Shown one piece after another: positions 1 through 11,668 of a DNA stretch of 64,000 nucleotides; the stretch's first letter is position 1, and each line of letters opens with the position of its first letter. A program made the translations under genes and the position numbers. The stretch spans positions 84,512-148,511 of the forward strand of contig JADNRY010000156.1 in assembly GCA_015501585.1 (NCBI GenBank), in the 5' to 3' direction. Source of the DNA: Rhodocollybia butyracea (Eukaryota; Basidiomycota; Agaricomycetes; Agaricales; Omphalotaceae). The notes beneath the pieces were generated by a model that worked only from the letters and a program-made list of their open reading frames with translations, did not search any database and was not told the DNA's origin.

Positions 1-1341
1 GGTGATTGAGCAAACAGTCCCACTCACAAGTCCCAATAGTCCAGCTTGGAGGTAAATCATAATGGGAAAGGCCTTGAATAATGAAAGAATGATTGGGTTC
101 CTTCTTACTTATATATGATGGTCACCACCTTGATCCTCGGGTAAAGTTACCGAACAGGGACGAGAGTTGACAATCCTTACTCGTCGGCGCTGAAGCGCTG
201 AGCTGGCAGCGATTACCGCTTGTAGGTAAAAATGCATACATGAGATCAATTGGTGAGATCTCGACCGTCCTTGGTTCAGCAAACCGCCGGGTCAAAAGCG
301 CCAACATTAATATTTGAGCGCCGATGAGTATGAGACGAGCGCTCGACCACCGGCCAGTGCGGCTACAGTGAGATGTGCAGCAGACAAAGTCAAAGTCCGT
401 ATTAGAAACTAGGGCGGGAGTTAGAGGTCACTATCGGAAAGAACGCATCAGAAATTTGGATGTTTTTCTCGAATTTTACCAGTGCTCTTCCGGGATGGTC
501 GTGTTTGTCGAAAATTCAACGCAGATGTCAGAGGGTAGTAATAAGTTTGTGCTACAGCTTGGCTACAGCCCTTCCTATGAGTTTGACCGGTAAAACTCAG
601 TCGGTCTCCCATTTGCGACCTGAGCGCAACCAATCTGCCAATGACCTATGACTCAGATTCCGCGCAGACAATGGAGGACATGATAACTCCATGTCGCAGA
701 AGCGGAACAAGATCAGTTGGACAAAGCACGAGACTGTTGTTTTCGAAAGAGTGACCGGTATCAGCGCTAGTTGTGGAACACAGTGAGATTGATTCTGAGG
801 TTCGCATTAATAGGTTCAGGTGGTCAACAGCTCAATAGAATGTTTCTACTAAACTTACAACATCAGTGGAGCAGCTAATCTGGCATGTAGTAGTGACTTA
901 CGGATCTATGAGCTTGTGAAATATATTATCAGTACCTGTAGCGGGAAACAGTGAGGACTTGCTTAATGTTACAACGATTGTGGCTGTAGTTGGTTCGTTC
1001 TGCTCCGTGTATACCGTGAATTCTCCGGTATAATTTTATTGTCCGATATACGACGTTTATTAGAGCCAGAGCTAGAGAGTCGCGTCGCGACCAGTAAAGT
1101 GGAGCTGGAGGCTGGAACTGGAGGCTGGACACTCTTTAGCACTGCAGTCTGCGGTAGTGTGGGAAATACTGTAAAACTACGTAACCATCAATTTCGACAC
1201 CTCGTCAAGACCTCATCTACAGTCCAGCCTTCTTTCCTTCGTACGTCAACTAAATCGTTTGATACGGTGAGCTCAACTTCCTTTGAACTATGGATAGCTA
1301 TAAACTGATATCTTCCAACTATAGACCGCAACGTTTCCATA
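1..1341. other. No gene recognised upstream of the synaptobrevin gene
   Basis: Only short open frames occur on either strand and none resembles a known family or joins into a spliced model that I could follow. The last part must contain the promoter and 5' UTR of the synaptobrevin gene on the plus strand. Confidence 0.5.
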
Positions 1342-2011
1342 ATGTCGGTCAACCGCAGCTGACAAACACACACTCACTGACTTTCTCGTCCATTGCGCTT
1401 TAGGTCTGAACCTTACGACCCTTATCTTCCCAGAAATGGCTCTTCGTCCAACCCTTCTGGTTCAGCACCCGGCGGCAATGCCAAAACGGCGGCTATCCAG
1501 GCGCAAATTGACGACACTGTCGAAATTATGAGAGACAATATCACCAAGGTAGCAGAGAGGGGAGAGAGATTGGATTCGTTGCAGGACAAGACAGGTGCGT
1601 TTCTGTAACGAAACTCCGACTGGTCAAGCTGCCAGTAATTGAATTCTCCATTTGCTAATTGTGTATACCTTTAGACAATCTTGCCGTGTCTGCACAGGGA
1701 TTTCGTCGGGGAGCAAACAGAGTCCGAAAGGTACGTCTATCTTCTAACTACTTTATCTTGCAAAGACTGAAATTGTTGGCTTTCAGAACATGTGGTATGT
1801 CATTTGCTGTGTGTCAGCGGCTTATTTCGCTCACTGCATTATCTTCGGTGCGGTGTTGCAGGTGGAAAGATATGAAGGTACGCTTGCCTCGTTCCCCTTC
1901 ACAACTATTTGGCTGTTGATCACGCTTTAGATGCGCATTATAATTGGTGCTGCAATTGCTATCATAATCGTCATCATTGTTGTCTCCATCGTGAAAGCAA
2001 CAGGAAAATAG
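1342..2011 (+). CDS. Synaptobrevin/VAMP v-SNARE (Snc1-like)
   Basis: A v-SNARE of secretory and endocytic vesicles that zippers with plasma-membrane Qa and Qbc SNAREs to drive fusion. I read six exons: 1342-1343, 1404-1594, 1675-1730, 1787-1794, 1862-1877 and 1931-2011, giving 117 residues. The N-terminus reads [10 protein letters not shown], as in fungal Snc proteins. The R-SNARE motif follows (about residues 28-85), with IDDTVEIM, a central arginine in [13 protein letters not shown], and LQDKTDNL. After the juxtamembrane Trp pair (NMWWKDMK) comes a C-terminal membrane anchor rich in Ile and Val. The length is normal for fungal Snc1. Oddity: the only way I can make the conserved MSEPYDP start is to split the ATG as AT|G across a 60 nt intron with donor GTCGGT. 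The exon of 8 nt (1787-1794) and that of 16 nt are also unusually small. Family identity is secure; the first exon is inferred. Confidence 0.9.
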
Positions 2012-2395
2012 GCCAAGCTAGTTTGTCCACACTTACCCTCGAGAAAGGAGAGATCCCGTTACTCCCGCCTTACTGCGCTAACTTTTCCTCACCGTTGTTT
2101 TATTATCTGGACTCCATTTATGTTATTACTTCTTTCTCTTCTCGCCTATATGTAATCTGTCTCGGATTCCCCCGTAATGAATTCTTGTAGCATTACAGAA
2201 GAAAATCCATTTGCTGGTTGCTACTTTCCACTGTCTCGAACCTGAAGCACATGGCTGAAACACAACAAAGTTCGCGATGCTTGACCAGAACACCCAGCGG
2301 CTCCTACATTTTTGGTTTGGGATATGTACACCGTTTAAATAAGTGTACATAATGTCATGAAGGATTAGTGAAGACTGTTCAAAGTACGATATAAA
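2012..2395. other. Convergent 3' intergenic region
   Basis: Lies between the stop codons of the synaptobrevin gene (plus strand) and the WD40 gene (minus strand). No coding signal was seen. It should hold both terminator/poly(A) regions. Confidence 0.5.
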
Positions 2396-5300
2396 TCATG
2401 TTTCTGTGTCGTGCATTCTGACATGTAGTGACCCTTCTGAGTAAAGAGCAGCGCCAACAGTAGGCTCTGCAGCGAATGCCACCACCCTCTCTCTGTTACT
2501 GGAAGAGGATGGCCCGCCAGTTCCCAGACTCTCCGTACTGTTTGTAAAGGATGATTCGAAGTCCTGTTGTGTGAGCGGACTCTCCGTACGCTGTAGTTCA
2601 TCCATCTCAGATGGCGACGCACTACGCAAAAAAGGAGGTTGATTTTCCAAAGCAGCCGGAGACGAAAATTGTTCAGGTTTTGTCCATATTCTGACCGCTC
2701 CATCATGGCTTCCAGTAGCAAACATAAACGGATTATCTTCAGCATGGTTCCATGCTATACAGGTGAGATCCCCGCCAAGATCCTGAGCCCGGACATGATG
2801 AAGCAATGCGCCAGATTCTTGGTCCCATATGTGGATATCGCCGGCTAGATTTTGAGAACGGGTCTATTAGCTAGCTATATATCCGGGTTTATAACTCGGG
2901 CTTGCCTTTTCCAGCACAGAGGACCAGCTCGTCATTCTTGCCTCCGAAGTAACTCGGACCAGCAAAGTCGACCGGTACCTTAGGCATGTAGGTATGCCTA
3001 ATGCTGTCAGATAGGACTCTATCCCTGATTGCTCCCCAACTCACCGAAGAGTTAATCGAGAGCCGTCCTTAACATTTTCTAGTTTCCAAAGTTGAGGCGG
3101 AGCCTTGCGGCAAGTAAGAATGTAGCCGGAGGGGGTAATCGCGTGCTTCACATACCTTATTCTCATAGCTGACTAGAGCTACAAGGCCAGTACGAGTATT
3201 TCGTGCTAAGGTTATGTCCTTTACATCGTTGAGTACGGGAGTAGTGCTGAGGGATTGCGATCATTGCGAGTATCAAGACATCAAAAATCTAAGCTTACTG
3301 CTCAATTTGGTCCGTTTCCATATTATAAACTAATGACTCGAGTCACAAAAGGTGGGAGGTCGAAGACAAATGCACTGCACCTGTGAGGCGTTTTTCCACT
3401 CGTGATTTACTTGGGTGAAGTCCATCTGGTGAACTAAGCAGGGGCCCGACACCAAGGAGACGTGTACAGTCAGGCGTAACAGCTACATCTTGCAGCTTCA
3501 TGCTCCCGAAATTATACGTGCCTAGAATCTGAGATACTTTGAGCTACGGTCGATTAACGCGACCGAGATCACCTACTTTGCCTTTCAAATCCTAGAGCAC
3601 ATCAGATAAGTGGGACTGCGTGAAGACAGGATTGTAATCAACAGACCAGCTTGGTAACATTGCTGCCTTCAACCGATAGGAAAGCTACGCGAAGAATTTC
3701 ATATTTACCAACAGAACTAAACCGGAAAAAGTCACCTTCGCCACTAGATAGCCATGTTATTGACTCGATATAAGCCGGACGATCGATAGTCCGTTGGCAA
3801 ACACCGTCCTGTACGGAAAAAAGGACTATTCAGCGAAAGATATCAGGATCACGGTGGATCGTTGTCGGTGACTCGCCTGCGTCCATACCTTCACACCGCG
3901 ATTGAGTTTAGTGAGTAGAAGATGGCCGGTGGGAGACCTGATAGGCCCCTAACGGTAAGTACATGGAAAATATAAACAATGAACCACTCACCAAGCTACT
4001 TGACCCACAAATCCCTTTGCGTGGGCCAATGTCCGATGATGGGAGACTACAGAATTCTACAGAACGAGATCAGCGGCACGACAGAGACAGCTACTATGGT
4101 TTCTACCTGGACACGAAATATCACCGATGTCCTATCCCAGCTGAGCAATCCAGTTAGACATTGCGCGCGCACAGACTTAAGAAAGAAAAATACCTAGAAG
4201 TGGCCATGAACTTTCCATCTGGAGAGAACTGCAGATGTCTGACCAATGCCTGATGAGCAGCCATATCTTGCGTCGGCTCTAAACATTTAAGCTTGGGCAC
4301 AAGTGCCGCGACGCGAGATCGTATTATAGTTTTCATAGGTAGGTCTACTATCACCCGTTTACGATCCGACGACATCAAAGTAGACGAAGTGGTCCTTTGC
4401 CTTTGCGGAGAGCGGGGGCCCATAGGATGGCTCCAGACTGTGCTCAGTTTTACTGTACGAAGCGCGTTTCTCCAGAGTTGTTTACCCACAGAAGGCACTG
4501 TGTTGGGCGTAGTAGGCGTACTGGGAGGTCCAGCAGTTCCAGTTGGAACAACTGGTCCCGCAGTACTCGGTGAATTTGCTGGAAGTCCCGTCTCAGATGG
4601 TCGACGATGGCTTAACGTTGGAGAGGCTGCTTCTTCTGGTGGCATAAACATTGGTAGACCATTCTCGAGGTCACCAATTTTGTCGCCATCGCTTGATATG
4701 ATGGACTTGACCCTCCGCAACCTAGTACCTACAAACGTAGCACGGGTGGACGCCCATTTCGAAGACCAGCGCAAGCCTTGCGATACTGTAGATATACCGG
4801 GCAGCCCTAAAAACCTTTCATTGACTTCGGCAAGAACATCTCCAAGCCATTTATGTTTCTTGCCCCGGAGATGAGTGAACGCCCATCGTTCGGAAGCAAA
4901 CCAGGCCGAGACGGCGGCCAGGCCAAAAGAGGTGAAAGCAGTAAACACCGTTGTGATAGTGGACGTGACTGGACCCTATCAAACACGATAAACAAGAATG
5001 GGGTGAACAGCAAAACAAGGCGTACTTGGTCTGAGGCATATGTGAACAGACATAGACCAATTGAGAAACAGGCAACAGAAAGTACCAGGAATATCAAGGG
5101 GGAGCGTTTGATCCATATAAGAACCCACCAGGGTACTTTGAACTTGGGGGACCGACTGGCAATCACAAGGTGGGGATCAACCTAGTCAAGGACTTAATTA
5201 CGGGATAAACAATTTGAACTCACTACATCGCTTGGTTCCAGGTGAGTCCAAGAAGAGAGTTCACTGCGGCTGCAATACTAAAAACCAAGCTCAAAAACCA

Positions 5301-6811
5301 AAAGGAATTGACCGCGCGGCCGACAGTACTTTCAAGGGTAAAAGAAAACTGGATAGTTGTTGCTGTGACAGCCGAAAAGAATGTCGCTACAGTTGACAGA
5401 TTAAGTAGGTTACTAGCTCCATTTTTTTGTGCGAAACGAATGGTAGGAACTCCTACTTCGATGAACATAGATAGAGTAGAGGTGATGCTATCGATATGTT
5501 CGCCCATCTCAACCGCAAGGTCCTGGATGTATCGTTGCACAGCAGGATATCGGAATTGTCCTGGCTCAGGATGAAAATGGGGTGTCATTGGATTAATGCA
5601 AAACACATACCGTTATAGTTTTGCAAACAATTTGCCCAGTACTTCAAATCACCTTCAAAGCTTGAAACGGATGTATTCACAGCTTCATCCGTGAACTCGG
5701 GAAACTCATTCAAGCAATCAACAAATGTTGTAACCTCCTCTGCCAAAGCAAGAAACTGGCTGGGAAATTCTTCCAAGTCTATTGTAGTGTCAACCGTTGG
5801 CCTTACAACAGGAGGAAGAGCCCGATGTTTCCCTGAAAGGTGCCTCTTCCGAGGCCTTCGACGACTTTTGTGAACTTGGCTCTCAAATTCTGTTGTTGGT
5901 GAAGAATTTGGAGGGTGAATTTTCCTGGGATATAGATCTGCCGCATTCAGTTGGTACAAGTAGAGTATATGAGCAATGCGCGTGCGGAGGTGGAAAGCGG
6001 ACGACAGAATCGCAGCAGAGCTTCCTAGTTGTTGGGCTGCATTTGAGAAATTACGCAGCTAATAAAGTAAATCATCAGCTAGAGCACAGTTTCCACCACC
6101 GATTATGTTGCCAAACTAAAGCTTTAGAATCGGGTGAGTACAACTCACTTCTTTATCTAGGTTATTGATTCTCCTGCAAATAATATTCTCAAACTATTAC
6201 ACAACTTATAGCCGTTGACGTACTTTTGGAACCTATTGAAAGCCTCTGCTCCAGCACTTTGAAGATGTTCATCGACGGTAGCTTAGATCAAGTCCGAGTC
6301 CTTATATGAGCCTGGATTTTGCTTGTAACAAATACTGCAATACTCACGAACGTCTTTATCGTCCTCAAATATCGGCTGCTGACTGAGGCCTATATTTTTT
6401 CAGCAGGCATAGAACAATGGACCGGATTGCAACTCACCTGAATCGTTATCATCGCCATGCCTCAGGAGCATCTCCACCAAACTCAGTATCGTTTCCTTTC
6501 TAGAGCCTATGGATGGACGTCCTGCTGCAGGGTCTGGCTGTTCCTCAAATTTAAGCATATTCAAACAAGGTGATACTTTAGGCAGGTGTAAGACGTAATG
6601 AGCTTTTTATACGAAGTTAAAAACTTACCAGGTGGCGAATGACCTCGAGGATTATTGATGAAATGCAGCCAGTTTGAGCAAGAAAATATTCGTAAAAATG
6701 GTCGTTATAACTTATAAGACGTTGAGAACGGTGGTCATAAGTACAGGAACAACGAACATTGCCCAAGCGAAAGCCGCCCGAGTCGGACTTCCGGACATGA
6801 GGTCTTGGCAT
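2396..6811 (-). CDS. Membrane-anchored WD40-repeat protein, many exons
   Basis: A large basidiomycete-type protein with an N-terminal helical region, several hydrophobic segments and a C-terminal WD40 propeller. The N-terminal part (about 6650-5585) gives soluble segments such as PDPAAGRPSIG and AGAEAFNRFQK. The hydrophobic helices lie at about 5330-5230 (SFWFLSLVFSIAAA), 5130-5010 (a Trp-rich segment, then PLIFLVLSVACFS) and 4945-4890 (FTAFTSFGLAAVSAWF). A Pro/Ser/Thr linker follows (4700-4400). The propeller starts at AAHQALVRHLQFSPDGKF (about 4265) and continues through short exons: WDRTSVIFRV, LAHAKGFVGQVAW, VTPDCTRLLGVGPL, VKDITLARNTRTG, PPQLWKLENVKDGS, VDFAGPSYFGGKNDE, GDIHIWDQESGALL and FATGSHDGAVRIW. 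Conserved blocks join cleanly across introns, including a GC-AG intron at 2845-2905. The WD part recalls WDR26/Gid7-type propellers, but the membrane helices do not fit Gid7. The start at 6811 and the first exons are uncertain; function is unknown. Confidence 0.75.
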
Positions 6812-7459
6812 CGGCAGCGAGCGCTCACAGATGCAGGTGTGGCGGTCACCTGACTGAGTAAGTCGCGTCAGGTCCTGTCAGGTCGTGTTTCAATTTTGGC
6901 CACGATTACATTGGTTAGCAATCTTGTAATAGTTCATGAAAATATAAATATACTCATTCGTAATTAGTAAATATCTCTGTCTTGATTCCGATCTGAGCTT
7001 TACAGTCAATTCAGCATTGAAAATCAATGACTCAAAATTGACCAATGCGTCCAACAGTCAACTGAGCCATACTGTGATAGTAGATACATCCTTGTTTATA
7101 TACATTGTTCAAGTTGTTTAATAACTAATTAATCTCCTCTTGGGCGACTCTTAGTAGCCTTACAAGGCATAATTTCTAGTTCATTGCCTTCATTCTCATC
7201 GACGTTCCCAGAGTCACCATCATCCCGTACTGGAACTCCAAGTCCATTCCTCCCAAGATCAGACTCAGACTCTTCATACACGTCAGATTTAGCATCCCCG
7301 CCCCGCCTCCTTTCCCGGTTTCTTACCAACCGTGGAGATCTTCCTCCCTACCATCTTTCAAGAACCTCATGCATTCCTACCTGCTGTTTCCCATTGAAGC
7401 GAAAGTGGCTCAAGAGTCACTTGGTATGAGCGACATCCAACTTTGTTGATTCGGTCTTC

Positions 7460-8160
7460 AATTAGTGATAGAGTCGAGGAGGGTGTCCTTTTTTATCTTG
7501 GGCTTAGTTTTAGTTTGAACAGCGTCGTCTTCCCGTTCAGACTCAATATCACTCGGAGAACTCGAGCGCGAGGCTCGTGAAGAGCGATTGTGGCTTATCA
7601 GTCGACATACTTATCAGCATCAATGTGAATCAACAATCGTGTAAGCGCAGCTCACTTAGTAATGTCGAAAGAACGACGCCAACAAACTCGATCTTCGTTC
7701 TCTTTTTCTGAGGCTTCAGGTCCTGTTCGGTCTCTATAGTGCCCGCTACTTGTATGGGAGCTACATTCAAGTTCTACCCTCAAGAGCTCGGAGTTTTACG
7801 GTTTATTGCTTAAAAGCGTGTTCATTCCATGCTCAAGTGACGCGATCTCTCTAACTGCGGGAGAAATTGAGAACAAAGCTGAAGAGACAGAATGGGTGCC
7901 TTGAACCTTCGCTTTGACTTTTTGATCAGACTTTTTAGAGGTATTGTTTTGAAGGATCATCAAGAGGATATTCCTGACGAAACAGAAAAATATCAAAAGC
8001 CGAAGCATCACTGTAATTGAGCTTGGGTGGGTACTTACTTCCGTCACCGTTTTTGCCCATTCCGAAAGCGCGAATAGTGCAGGCAGCAGAGTGCACTTTT
8101 GTAGCTTGAACAGAGTTGAAAATCCGGTCCCTTCAGTAAAACTATACACAATGCTGGTGA
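7460..8160 (-). CDS. Possible small spliced gene of unknown function
   Basis: Weak coding evidence on the minus strand. One exon-like stretch at about 8148-8045 reads SIVYSFTEGTGFSTLF then LFALSEWAKTVTE and ends at a good donor (GTAAGT). A second at about 7755-7660 reads TIETEQDLKPQKKRTKIEF. A third at about 7600-7465 is Ser/Arg- and Asp/Glu-rich with a Lys-rich end (KTKPKIKKDTLL). A shorter Arg/Asp-rich frame lies further downstream (7329-7129). I cannot join these into one complete model or recognise a family. It could be a real low-complexity nuclear protein or a gene remnant. Confidence 0.25.
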
Positions 8161-8757
8161 GCTAGAAATAGGGGAAAGAAAGAAGGAACCAGGGGATAAC
8201 GGGAACCGGTCGCGTCGCTTGAAACTTTGTGATCCATTCTACTGCAGATCATGTCAAGCATGTTACATTAATAATGTTCGAGCTCAGATAAAATTTCTTG
8301 AGAGAAAGAAGTGGAGTCGCCGTGCAAGTTTCGCCAAATACATAGTTGGCAGACTATCAAAATCCCGATTGGAATCGATAGTCAAGTTTTTAACTCGTAG
8401 GAACAGCGTACAGTGTTATAGAATCAGAGAGATGTTCAAATCTCTTTCACAACGAGTGCACTGCTCAAAAGATTGCAGTAGATCTCCGTAGCTCCCGGTT
8501 GAGCTGCCGTTACCCGTACATAGTAGATGATATAGCTGGGACTCTCAACGTGGCCTTGCAGTGGTAAGGACAGTGTCAGATTGAGGGTCACTCTCTCCTC
8601 CACTCCACCTATAGTCAACCTTGCTGTTGGGGTCCGACAGCTAGGTGGTTAACAGGGAAGCGATGATAGAATCAACTGCTTGTCAAGCGCCCATGAGTTA
8701 GCGCTCGGCGGCCTACCCGGTCCGAGTAAACGTTTCCATTTTCTCACTAAACCACTA

Positions 8758-8920
8758 AGTGGTTGACGGTTTGAGCGAGAAACCTCGTTAGGTTAGGCGA
8801 GGTTTTTAATCTCTAACTCCATAACCCCATAACTCGTAACACCCCTCTTGTTCTAACCCTTTTTCCCCTAGTAACCTCACCAGAACCTAATCAGGTTTCT
8901 CGCTCAAGCCGTCAACCACT
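8758..8920. repeat. MITE-like element with 28 bp terminal inverted repeats
   Basis: The left arm at 8758-8785 begins AGTGGTTGACGG. The right arm at 8893-8920 is its reverse complement over 28 bases with one mismatch. The ~107 bp interior has no open frame and is C-rich with repeated AACCC/AACC-like runs. The size (163 bp), inverted termini and lack of coding capacity fit a miniature inverted-repeat element. I see no clear target-site duplication, so the element type cannot be assigned. Confidence 0.65.
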
Positions 8921-10045
8921 GAGAGAGGACTGCCTCGGGGCTGGGCAGGTCTATTCATAAACTCAAACAGGAAGTTTATAACAGAGCAACATCCTCACCG
9001 TTTTGATCGTTATCGTGGCCCCATTGAGTCCTTGGTCTTGGACAACAAAATATCACCTCTGAGTAACCTTGGCGGCGAAGTAGAAGAGATCACCATGTAA
9101 TTTATTGGTGCTTCAAACGTACGCAGGAAAATAACAAGTTCTCCTAGGCCTAAAGTAGTCCCCTCTGAGAGGTTCGGCGTACAACCAGATCAGGTCTAAA
9201 GCTCTCTCAGTACCTCTCAGTACATCAAAGTAGTAACATACCGGACCGCGTTCCTTCTCGGTCCCGCTGGAACTCTCTAAGGTCTATCTAAACTTTTGTT
9301 AATTCTTTTGAGATATTGCTGATGAGCAAGTATGGGCTGTATGCATGTATACAGGCTCAAAAACTATCAAAACATCATATGTACCCGATGCAAAAATAAA
9401 CTGTCTAATCATAGCATCTCAAGTCGGCGTAAGGTGTAGTAAACGCTCAATGTAAAATTAAAGTTCTCCTTTGCACTTCCCGCCAACGGTAAGTACTGTC
9501 CACCATAATATGGCAGATGCCACGAAGATTCCCGGTATAAACTCGATTTCAGAACTATACTAAAAGTGTTCAGTTTACCTTTTCCTTTCAGTCCAAACAG
9601 GAACAAGGTGCTCTAGGCAGGGCTCCAGCCATTCATTTGTGTTTTGGGACGTGTCGCTGAAGGGCCTTGAAGATTTTGGACGCGTGCGGCATCAAATATC
9701 ACCAATGAAACTGGGTATACTTGCTGGGTTGAGAACATCAAAAACTCCCTGAGTCTTAAAAAGAGATTGTAAGTCGTTTTTGCCAAATCACTCGCTGGTT
9801 TGAGACTTTGACCAGCAAGTTGCAGCAAGGAATCATAAAAGACTACTCCAATTCATATTTTCATTGATGTGGTGCAACTAGTTTAGGGAGAAAAAAAGAG
9901 TACACCAACTGTCTACCGGTCGTTTCAAATCCAGACACGGATCTATGGTAATTCTTTCCAGGTTAGGGCTCGGAAAACTACACAATAGTCGCTTTTACTT
10001 ATAACAATAGATGTACCCGTCTGTTCTCACTCCGCCTTCTCAGCC
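8921..10045. other. Intergenic region, no gene recognised
   Basis: Short open frames only, without family resemblance. It includes the promoter region of the terpene synthase gene that starts at 10046. Confidence 0.5.
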
Positions 10046-11668
10046 ATGGCTTACCTCTCCAAACGTTCCTCCAAGCTGTCTCCATCACCGAAGAAATATG
10101 ATGCTATAATCTTTGACCTTGGTGACGTCCTATTTGCATGGTCTGCCTTGACAAAGACTTCTATATCTCCCCAAGTCCTTCGTAGCATCATACAAAGTAC
10201 GACATGGTTCAAGTATGAGAGGGGGGAGATCTCCGAAGAGGAATGCTACGCTACTGTTGCGCTGGAGAAGTGTATTTCTGTGAATGATGTTCGTAGAGCG
10301 TTTCAAGAAGCTCGTGAATCTCTTACGAGCCAGCCGCTTATGACCGATCTCATTCGAGAACTCAAACCTGGCCGAGGAATCTATGCCATGAGCAATATCT
10401 CCGCTGAGGTATGCGGCTTCACATTTTCTTCCGGTCTCATAAGCTCCCTCATTCAAGCCTTTTCTTCCCTCTATAGGATTTCGCTTTTCTCCAGACCGTA
10501 AAGTCATCGGACATGGATCTGTTTGACCACTGTTTTACTTCATCCGCCGCCGGGAAGCGCAAGCCTGATATTCTCTATTTTCACCATGTCCTCGAGCGCA
10601 CCGGCGCTGATCCCAGTCGCACTATCTACGTTGATGACAAACTGAGTAATGTCCAGGCAGCGTGCTCGCTCGGGATGGCGGGAATCCTGTATGAAGATTT
10701 CAAAACCGTCGAGCGTACTCTTCGAAATCTTTGTTTTGACTCCACGTCCCGAGGTGAGTCCTTTTTGAAGCGCCATGCTGGACAACATCTCTCATATACT
10801 TCCACCGGGGTGGTCATATATGAAAACTTTGCACAACTTCTCATTCTCGAGGCGACTCGAGATCCTTCCTTGGTCAAGTATACCAGATATAATGGTCCTT
10901 TCAATTTTTTCCGTGGAGTGGGGGAGCTCACGACGCGAGATTTTCCTTGCGATGTGGACACGACATCCATTGGTATCACTTGCTCGGACTATATGTCTCT
11001 CGCGATGAAGAATCAAGTGATGGATGCCATCTTGGACCTTCGCAATCCGGATGGTATTCCTCAAGTGTACTTTGATGCGTCGAGGCCGAGGACAGACCCA
11101 GCGGTTTGCGTGAATGTGTTGACTCTGTTTCATAAGCATTCTCGTGGCCAGCAGCTTAAAAAATGCCTCGAATGGGTGGAATCTGTACTCAGGTATCGCG
11201 GCTTTAGCAAAGGAACTCGTTATTACGAGCCTCCCGAGGCATTTCTCTTGTTGGTCGTCTTTCTGCTTTTAGTTAGATAAGGTTCACAATGATTTCGTCT
11301 ATAGCTTCCTAACTCGCCTGTTCCAAGTCGCTCCCGATGTACACAAACGTCTGGCGCCTGTGTTCGCGGACTGTTGCCGAGAACGACTGGGCATCAAGGG
11401 AGATGCTCTTGCTTTGGCGATGCGTGTAGTCTGCTGCAACTTTGCAGGGATCAATGCCTCTGGTGATCTTTTGACGCTACAGAGCATGCAAGAGATCGAT
11501 GGCGGCTGGCCTGATGGGTGGTTCTACAAGTATGGGTTGAACGGCATTCGCATCGCGAATCGTGGATTTACTACTGCTATAGCTATCAATGCAATCAAAG
11601 GTGAAGAGACTTTCGTCAATGACAAACCCGTCACGGTGGAATCGTATAGAGGTACGGGTACACGCTGA
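10046..11668 (+). CDS. HAD-like/terpene cyclase fusion, drimane-type sesquiterpene synthase
   Basis: Three exons (10046-10408, 10477-11249, 11305-11668) give about 499 residues. The N-terminal half is a haloacid-dehalogenase phosphatase fold: motif I region FDLGDVLF (residue ~22), then MSNIS, the lysine loop GKRKPDILYF, and the acidic VDDKLSNV motif. The C-terminal half is a class II-type cyclase domain with the DVDTT motif (within FPCDVDTTSIG), i.e. the protonating DxDTT signature. It ends with family-like blocks: EIDGGWPDGWFYKYG and ANRGFTTA. Known fungal relatives (the AstC/drimenol and albicanol synthase type) cyclise farnesyl diphosphate with the DxDTT domain and remove phosphate with the HAD domain. 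By inference this enzyme makes a drimane alcohol or its phosphate. The intron at 11250 uses donor GTTGGT and restores AFLFFLTRLF. No P450 or other tailoring gene is adjacent, so a cluster is not supported here. Confidence 0.87.

Noticed and set aside
4293..4874. Plus-strand open frame of 193 residues
   Set aside because: Antisense to the Pro/Ser linker of the WD40 gene, with no domain resemblance.
8219..8491. Plus-strand open frame with several cysteines (FYCRSCQACY)
   Set aside because: Too short, no splice continuation and no zinc-finger spacing repeated; chance is likely.
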